Shown in pieces: positions 56,300 to 64,000 of a stretch of DNA of 64,000 nt. The stretch comes from Epichloe hybrida (lineage: Eukaryota; Ascomycota; Sordariomycetes; Hypocreales; Clavicipitaceae), in assembly GCA_019022495.1 (NCBI GenBank), contig JAFEKR010000001.1:5766001-5830000 (forward strand). The letters are read 5' to 3'. The position numbers and the translations under genes were made by a program. A model generated the notes under the pieces. The model was not told where the DNA came from and ran no database searches. It saw only the letters and a list, made by a program, of their open reading frames with translations. Positions within the stretch are counted from its first letter, which is position 1. The number at the start of each line of letters is the position of its first letter.

Positions 56300-59200
56300 T
56301 AATATTAAGTTTAATAATAAGGGTAAGAGTTATTAGATTTACCTTAACTTAGGAATATTATTAATTTTAGTGAATAAGGCATAGCTCTAGTAAAATGAAT
56401 TAAATGTAAAATAGGTAATATAAGAACCTAAGCCTATATTTAGAGTAAGGTCTTCTTTTTTATAATTAAAAAAGCTATATTTAATTTTTATATTCTAGGG
56501 ATAGCTTATAAAACTAAAATTACTAGATATTTTATAGTAATAGTAAATATAATACTAAATCTAGGACTAAAATTACTACTAGAAATGAATTTCCTTTATA
56601 AGTATAAAGCAAAGCTTAATTTTATGCGCCCTAGGGTGGTTTTTTAGTTAGTCTATAGTATAATAGTACTAGTAGAGATTTTTAGGCTAGTTACTAAAGT
56701 TCCTTATTAGAGGGTAGTTACTATATAAATAGTATTAATTCCGCTAAAAGCGTTGGTATATATACTAGTTAGTTAGAAAGTAATATAAAGAAATTAGGAA
56801 ATAAGTATATATTATATATAGTTATGTTTAGAATATTTTCCTAATGCTTTATTTAGTAACACTAGCTAAAGGTAAATAATTACCTATAACCTAACTAATA
56901 AAACCATTATAATTTATAAGTATAAAAAGGTTATATAGCTAATAGTAGCTAGCGAAGTTAATGCTAACTATATGATTAATAACCCTTTTATGTATTATGC
57001 TTATTTTAGTAAAGATATTATAAAGAAAATAGAAAATAGGGATAAGGATAGTAATAAATCTAATAAGAAAAAGAATAAGCTTAACCTAAAGAAAGTTAAT
57101 ATAGGAGTGCTATTATATAGGATTTTATATCTAGAAGAGATTTTATATACTACTAATAAATTTAGAGTGTAAATTACTAATATTAACTATAAAGCTATAA
57201 GTAAATTTATCTAGCTTTCTAATAAATATAATATCTATTAGGATAAAGGTATTATTCCTATGCCTAAGGATAAGAAAATAAGGATTAATCTTATTAATAG
57301 GTGATAATATTAAATAAAGCTAATTAGACCTTATAGATTAAGTGGCTAAGATATAAGCAAACTTAATAAAGTATATAATAAACTTTACCTAAAAGGGAAG
57401 ATAATATACCTAGATAAGCTAGTAGCTATAGTGTGTCTATAGTCTAGTAAGAAACTAGTTAGAAAAGGAAAGGAAAAGTTATAATTAATATAAGACTACT
57501 TAATAATATAGTAATACTAGATATATACCCTTTACTAGACTAAAGTGATATTATAGATAATACCTATAGTAAGGAGGTTTATTCTTTATTTAATAAAATA
57601 GGATTTTTCCACTAGCTACTAGTTAGGAAAGACTACTAGGCACGCATAGTGGTTATATTAAATTAAGGCCTTAAGGCATTAAATATAGCTTTAATAGGAG
57701 ATAAGAATTCCCTTGCTTTTACCTAATAATTTATAGATAAATTATTCTAAAAATATAAACATTTTATATAAGTATATATTAATAATATTATTGTATTTTT
57801 AGATAGTATTAAGGAGTATTTAGTTTACCTTAATATTATGCTTAAAATCCTTAAGGAAAACAGGATAATAATCACTATAAAAAAGTCCTTTATTAGTTAC
57901 CTAGCTATTTAACTACTTAGTTTTATTATAAATAGTAATAGAATTATTAACACTAATAATAGACTTAAAGCCTTTTAAAAAATGATTTTTCTAAGCGATT
58001 TATTAAGTCTTAAAACTTTTATTAGAATAGCTAGTTTTCTTTATAATAGAATCCTATAGTTTAATATATAAATCTAACTATTATAGGAATAAAAAACAGC
58101 GTTATTAAAGGAGTTTTATAATAAGGATAAGAAAATCACTAGTATCTTAAAGCTAGTATAGAAAAGATTAATATAATAAAAGATATTTTTACTAACTAAG
58201 GAGAAGAAAAAGGCTTTTAAAGATATTAAAATATTCTTAAGTAAGAAATAGACCCTATAGTATTATAATCTAAAAAAGCCGCTTTTTCTTAAAATTAATG
58301 CCTATAAGGAAGGATTTAGTTTATATGCGTTTTAATTATAAAAAGAATAGGATAGTTAAAGCATTCCTAGAAGGGATATTAAAAGTAACTAAATATAGCT
58401 AATCCTATTTCTTTTAAGGGTAATATTAAGTGTTAAGAAATAATATAATTTAACTAAAGTAAAAGTGGCTATAATTATATAGAGTATTAGAAAGCTCTAA
58501 AAAATGGTTTAATCTAATAATATAGTGGTTAATATATTAACTAACCACTCTTTAGTAAAAGGCATTATTAAATACACTTTCTTATTAATAATAGATTTAG
58601 ATAAGGCTAATCTAAAATTAGCTAAGGTTACGAATTATCTATTATAATTTAACTTAAAAGTAATATATATACTAGGAGTGCTAAATATAGTGCTAGATAT
58701 ACTTTTAAGGTTACTAGTAAAGGTAACCTACAGGGAAGTAACGCGAAAAAGCTAATATAATAAACTAGATATAAGCGTATATTTCGCTACTAAGGAATAT
58801 ATCGTAACTATGATAATAGATAATAACCTTAAGGCTAGAATTATCTAAGGGTATTAATCTAACTAAAAGTTTAGCTAAATTATTATAGCTATAAAAGCGT
58901 ACTAAGAGAGATAAGCGGCAAAGAATGCCTAGATTAGACTAAAAATTCCCCTATATAGATAGGATTTACATAAGGATAGTTTGTTATATTATTATAGTAA
59001 AGATAGGTTTTTCTATCTTTATATTCTAATAATAGAGGTTAAATCTATACTATAACTAGTTTATAATAAATAGTAATATTTTAGAATTACTAGGATAGTA
59101 GTAAAGCTTTAATTAGTGTATTTCCTATAAATAAGCTAATAGATTTATAACTATATAGCTTATTATATAGTATATTAGAAGAATATAATTAATCACTTAA

Positions 59201-60300
59201 AACCACTAGGAGAGTTATAACCTTTATAGTTAAAACTAATGCCTTTCTATATAATTTTACTTAACTTTATAATAGATATGCTAGAAGTATTAGCTATAAA
59301 TATAATATAGTAAATAGAAGGATATATAATATATAATTTATTATACCTAGTAAATTGCTTATTTAATAAAAGGACTCTTCTAATACTAGGGCACACTATA
59401 TACCTAGTAGAAATCTAGGCGAAATTACTCCTTTATGCGTTATATATTATAGATTAGGGATTACTAAGGTAAATTATTAGTAATAGAGACCTAAAATTTA
59501 TATCTAATATGTAAAAAGAGATATTTAGACGCGTAGGAGTTAGACTTCTTATAGGTATAGTATACTATCCCTAAATAGATAGAATAGCAAAAAGAAAGAA
59601 TTAGATAGTAATAATTATAATCTAATATTATATAGTGATAGACCTAGATATAGCGTAGATATTACTACTTCTAGCGCTATAGTTTTAACTAAATAATACT
59701 ATAGTAGTAAGCATAAGGCAAGCGCCTAATAAGCTATTATATAGATTTTACTCTCTAAGTATTATTAATCTTCTTTCTCTAAATAACGTAACTAACACTA
59801 GGGCTAGCGTAAATAATATAGTAGTATTATAGAAGCTATACTAGCATAAGGCTTAGCTAGTAATTACAATAGCCGCTGCCCTTACTAAGATTTAGTATAA
59901 TAATTATTATAAACTAGTTAATATTAATATAAGGGATATAGTATATCTATAATTATATAAGGGATATAAGTTACCTAGTAAGCCTAAGAAAAAATAGTTA
60001 CTATAGAGAGTAAGGCTATATAAGGTACTAGAAAAGGTAAACCTATTAGTATATTAATTAGATTTCCCTTTAGACTCTTAAGTCTATTTAGTAATATTAG
60101 CAATATAGATATAGAAACTAGTATAAGAAAAGGATTTATTTAAAGGGAAGAACTAGCTTTACTACTAATTATATTTAATAATCTAGAGGAAGCGAATTAT
60201 TAGGAGATTAAATAAATCTATAGTTATTAGGTTAAGATTTTTAAATAGACTAAAATAGTAAGAGTGAAATTCCTTATTAAATAGAAGGGATATATAGCTA
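56300..60300 (+). pseudogene. Gypsy pol remnant (protease, RT, RNase H, integrase)
   Basis: Retropepsin end at about 56515-56640 (LLLEMNFLYKYKAKLNF, then RPRVVF). Reverse transcriptase is about 57200-58100. The catalytic box near 57772-57790 reads VYINNI where Y-I-D-D-I is expected. It is followed by a KKSFISYLAI..LLSFI-type connection as in ascomycete gypsy elements. RNase H is about 58200-58800 and integrase about 58900-59900. Borders are approximate. Confidence 0.7.
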
Positions 60301-60599
60301 AAGATAATTAATAGATAGCTAAAAGCGAAATGCAAATTAATATAGCTAAGATAGTAAAAGACTACCTTAAGAAAAACCTAATTAATTAGCAAAGGGAATA
60401 CATAAAGAAAGGCCTTAATTTGCCTATAGAATAGTAATAATAAAAGAAAAAAGTTAATAGTAAATAGCTAGATTTAATAGGATAGATTAAAGTGGCTAGA
60501 CTCTTGTATATATATTACTCTTTTACGCTAACTAAAGGAAGCTTACTATACCCTTACTTTACACTATCCCCTAATACTATTACTACTTATATGTAGTTA

Positions 60600-63500
60600 A
60601 ATCTAATAAAAGCATAGTTAAATTTACCTTAGTTTTATTTTTGCTTAATAGCCTCTAAGCCTAAAGATAATAATATAGGTTATAAAGTTTTCTAAAAGCT
60701 ATAAGAAATAGAATTAATTTTACTATAGGAAATATAGAATTATAATAACTATAAGAAATATTAGGTTAAACATAAAAACATTACACTAGAAGTTAAATAT
60801 AAGCTTTATAGATATTATGTAAATCTATACTATAACCTAGAAGCTATACTAGATTTTGTTTATTTTAATAATAAGGTTAACATATATAATTAAATACTTT
60901 ATAAGCAAATATAGGTAAGATACCTTTGTATTTAGATCCTAGCTTTAATATAATAGAATTAACTATTAGGTTAGCTTATAGTTACTAATTTAGCATAGTA
61001 GTAATTTACTACTAATAAAGAAAGAGCTAAATATATTAGGCAAATAAATAAGCTTTTAGCGAAACTAGGAACTATAACCTATTATAAAGAGAAAAAGTTC
61101 TTTAAATACTATTTAAGTTAGGTAAAACATTAGAATTAGCTAAAGATATATTTATATCCTATATAATAAATTATATAGTTATAATAGTAGTAGTATTTAG
61201 ATAAACTAAGAATAAGATAGAATAAATTAGATATACTATTATAATTAATAGAAAGATATAATAAAAATATTAATATAGTAAAGGCTATCTAAGATATAAT
61301 TAATACTAAGGAGTAAGGTAATAATAATAATAATAACTTTATAAGTATAAAGTTAGATTTAGATATAAAGTAATGGAAATATAGATAAGTAATAGAAGAT
61401 TTAATTATAGATAATTATATAAGAGTTATAAGATAAGAGTAACTAAAGAAAATAGAAGTAACCTAGAAGGATAAGGATTTTACTAATAAATTAAATAAAA
61501 ATAATAGTAATAAGGTTAGATTTAACCTTACTAAGGATAGTCCTAAACTAGAGTCTAAACCTAAAAGTAATAAGAAGACTAAAGCTAAGGGCACTAAGGG
61601 TAAATATAAGGACATAAAAAGTAAGATAAATAATAATATTAGCGAAATGCCTGCTAAGTATATTATTAGACTATTATAGGTTTATAAATAAATTATAGAC
61701 CTTAATTTTAAGCTATTATTCCTTAGATTTAGGAAGCCTAGATCTAGAACTAACGCTTAAAAGCTAATGCCTAATATTAGTGTAGTAGTGTGTAAAAGAG
61801 TAATAAAAGAATTTAATATAAAATATAAAGGAAAGAGCATTAAAGAAGTTAGTTTTAGCAAGTTTAAATACACTAAATTAAGTTATAAGAATAGTAATTA
61901 GGATATTAAATATATAATATAGGCCTACGCGTATGAATTTGCCCTTAAAGGCACTATAATAGTGTTTAATAGATTAGAAGTTAACTTAAAGGATATATAT
62001 TTTATATTATAGTAAAATATAATTATATAGATCTTTACTATATTTAAAGAATAAAAGGCTATATTAATTATAAAATAAGCTATAGTAAGATAAGTAAGAA
62101 AGCCTATATATTAGATTACTATTAATCTAATATAATATAGAGTAATAAGAAAAGCAAAGGGCTAGGTAAAAACAGTAGTAATGGCTTTTTATAATAGCGT
62201 AATAGTTAAATATAAATAGCAGATAGCTATATATAATAGCACGTTATCTTTACTACTATAAGCAAATCTTTTAGCTCTTTATTTTACTAATAAATATAGC
62301 GTAGTAAATACTATAATTACAAGCGCCTTAGCTAGTATTAGATAAGTAAACTTACTTTATATTAGTATAGAGAAGGAGTTAATATAGAAATTATTAGAAT
62401 TATAAAAGGATAAGGAAAGAAGTAAATAATATAAGTAAAGTAAGATTAATAACCTAGTTAATTAAGTTAACTAGGTAAAGAAGGGATTTAAAGACACTAG
62501 AAAATAGGCAAATAAAGTGTATATAATAGTAAAGGATTTAGTAAAAGAGATTTACTAACTAATAGCTTTAATATAGAAGGAGGTAATAGTAGTCTAAGAT
62601 AAGTTTTTAAAGATATTAAATATATTAAAAGACTAGAAAAAGAGAATTACTAAACTTAATATAGGTAAGACACTAATTAAATTTAATAAATAGATTAATA
62701 CTTTAAAATAAAGTATAGTTTAAAAGGATAAGTATAAGGTAAAGATTATAGCTTTAGCTAATATAGTAATAAAGATATTAAGAAAGATATAGGATTAGGT
62801 AATAACTATTAATAAGCTAATAAAGGAGTAAAAAAGATATAAAGAATATACTAGAAAGGTAAGAGTAGCTTTAGTAATACTAACTCTAGTAATACTAACT
62901 CTAGTAACACTAACTCTAGTAACACTAACTCTAGTAATACTAGCTTAGGTAACACTAAATTTAGGTAATAAGTAACTATAAGGTAAGATAGGCTTACTAT
63001 TAATACTAAGCAAGAAGAATTAGTCTTTAATAACACTAGTTTTAGGTAAATTTAATACTCTATAAGATAAAGAACGCTAAATAACACTAAGATTAGGCAA
63101 TAAATATCTATAGGAGGAAATAGCGCTACTACTAACGCTAATAAAGAAGCTTAAGCTACCTAGTAAAATAGTAAAGAACTAAATAGTTTTATAATAGGGA
63201 GTGCTAATAATACTAGTCTTATCTAGCCTAAATAAAAGACTGCCTATATTATTAGATAAATTAAAAACAGTAGTAATATAGAGATAAATAGTATCTCTAA
63301 CTCTGCCCTTACTAATAATTAAAGTAATAGAGATAGATAAATTTACTAGTTTACTAGATTAAGAAGATAGATTTAGACTAAATTAGGATAGAAATAGATA
63401 GTATAATAGATTTTAAGATTTTGCTAAAAGCTAGATAAATTTGCTAGTTTACTAGACTAAGAGAATGAATTTAAACTAAATTAAAATAGAAATAGTTAGT

Positions 63501-63700
63501 ATAATAAAACTTAAGAATTTGCTAAATAATAGGAAATTAGCAATAGAAAATAGGAAGGTAGTAAATAGAAAATTAATTTTAGAAAAGTTAAATACATTAT
63601 TTAATATAATAATTCTAGAGGACTTATTAAGGGATATAAGGCAAAGAAAAGTTATTATAATATATAGTAATAGCTATTCTAAATTTTCTTTTATGCAATT
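60600..63700 (+). pseudogene. Long reading frame of unknown function between pol and the 3' LTR
   Basis: From at least 61561 to about 62860 one plus-strand frame runs with stops only of TAA/TAG type and no TGA, as expected for a coding sequence with RIP-converted Gln/Trp codons. Residues are Lys/Glu/Asn/Ile-rich with helical character. Past the 15-bp array at 62868 the protein-like frame is one base over and becomes Ser/Asn/Thr/Gln-rich. No membrane segment, chromodomain or enzyme motif is recognisable. The 5' border is uncertain. Confidence 0.5.
62868..62950. repeat. 15-bp tandem repeat in the extra gypsy frame, about 5-6 copies
   Basis: Unit ACTCTAGTAATACTA with T/C variants. The unit length is a multiple of three, so it encodes pentapeptide repeats (SNTNS in one frame). 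Confidence 0.85.
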
Positions 63701-63808
63701 TTAATAGATAATTTTTTATTAATTTACTTAGCTAGGTGAAGTACAAATCTAGTTATAGTCTAACTGCCTCTAACTAGGTTAGTTATCTTTTAAGGCATGC
63801 CTAGTACT

Positions 63809-64000
63809 TATTATATAGCGGAGCTAGATATAGGCATATATAAGACTAGATTTAGACTCTAGATAGAAAGAATTAACCTTCTTTAGATATCTTACCTTAT
63901 ACCTAATAGTAGCTCTTATAGCGAACTTAGTATAACTTTATAATAGCAGATCCGTTAGCCCCTCTGACGGATTCGCCTTACATCGTGCCAAACCTGCACG
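63809..64000 (+). repeat. Gypsy 3' LTR (truncated by the window end)
   Basis: TATTATATAGCGGAGCTAGA corresponds to the 5' LTR start after RIP-type changes. The LTR should end about 5 bp beyond the window. Its last 70 bp keep CG, CA and TG that the 5' LTR has lost. Confidence 0.82.

Larger units (their letters stand above)
30120..64000. other. AT-rich, RIP-mutated transposon island
   Basis: Composition changes abruptly near 30120-30170. From here on CA and TG dinucleotides are rare, TA is extremely common, and TE-derived frames are cut by TAA/TAG. This is what RIP (C-to-T at CpA on both strands) leaves behind in Pezizomycotina. No intact host gene is present. Parts not assigned below (31576-31931, 35155-35665, 42656-43168 and 51506-51749 among them) are AT-rich filler in which I see nothing further. 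Confidence 0.9.
53568..64000 (+). mobile_element. Ty3/gypsy-type LTR retrotransposon, RIP-inactivated (runs to the window end)
   Basis: 5' LTR at 53568-53764 and 3' LTR from 63809, giving about 10.4 kb. Between them, on the plus strand: gag with a degraded zinc knuckle, protease, reverse transcriptase, RNase H, integrase, and then a long extra frame. Frames are full of TAA/TAG with no TGA, the RIP pattern. It is inserted in LINE copy B. Confidence 0.87.

Noticed and set aside
56972..57172. 66-codon open frame in the AT island as a small gene
   Set aside because: It is a stop-free patch within the gypsy pol region, between the protease and reverse transcriptase.
62851..63036. 61-codon minus-strand frame with repeated LELVL units
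   Set aside because: It is the antisense reading of the 15-bp tandem repeat in the gypsy element.

Overview
This window comes from a filamentous ascomycete (Pezizomycotina). The evidence is a VelB velvet regulator, fungus-specific forms of CCH1, SEC9 and HIS1, short introns of 50-90 bp, and a large AT-rich block whose transposons carry the C-to-T/G-to-A scars of repeat-induced point mutation (RIP). I cannot fix the class or genus from the sequence.

The first 30 kb is an ordinary gene-bearing block. In order it holds: histidine methyltransferase HPM1 (-, cut by the window start), SDHAF3/ACN9 (+), a DEAH/DEIH RNA helicase of the DHR2 type (-), the exocytic t-SNARE SEC9 (-), velB (-), a small GRGG-repeat DUF3602 protein (+), uroporphyrinogen decarboxylase HEM12 (-), EMC6 (+), a GTPBP1-like GTPase (-), ATP phosphoribosyltransferase HIS1 (+), and the calcium channel CCH1 (-, about 2,106 residues once one frameshift is set aside). 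Most are housekeeping genes with no shared pathway. HPM1/ACN9, velB/DUF3602 and HEM12/EMC6 are divergent pairs. I derived exon structures by hand from splice sites, reading phase and family conservation. EMC6 needs a GC-AG intron, HIS1 starts with exons of 17 and 35 nt, and the last 19 residues of SEC9 lie in a separate exon. The 16.7-18.6 kb gap holds two 135-bp TA-flanked MITEs and two copies of a hairpin-ended repeat; a third copy lies at 6.9 kb.

From about 30.12 kb to the end the sequence becomes an AT island of nested transposons with no intact genes. Five layers can be resolved. (1) A LINE 3' fragment with an inverted segment lies at 30.37-31.58 kb. (2) hAT-1 (31,940-42,647) has perfect 8-bp target duplications and inverted arms of about 0.5 kb. 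(3) A full-length 6.58-kb LINE (35,683-42,258) sits inside the right arm of hAT-1, flanked by a 17-bp duplication. (4) A second LINE copy starts at 43,169. It is split by hAT-2 (47,022-53,520, perfect 8-bp duplication) and again, 47 bp further on, by (5) a Ty3/gypsy element (from 53,568). The gypsy 3' LTR runs off the window end. This element carries a long reading frame of unknown function between pol and the 3' LTR.

The island is also full of tandem repeats with 6-, 9-, 10-, 15-, 41- and about 100-bp units. Several appear to have grown from identifiable pieces of the transposons. Coding regions in the island keep recognisable LINE, hAT and gypsy frames, but TAA/TAG stops fill them, and both reverse-transcriptase types have lost their catalytic aspartates to RIP-type changes.
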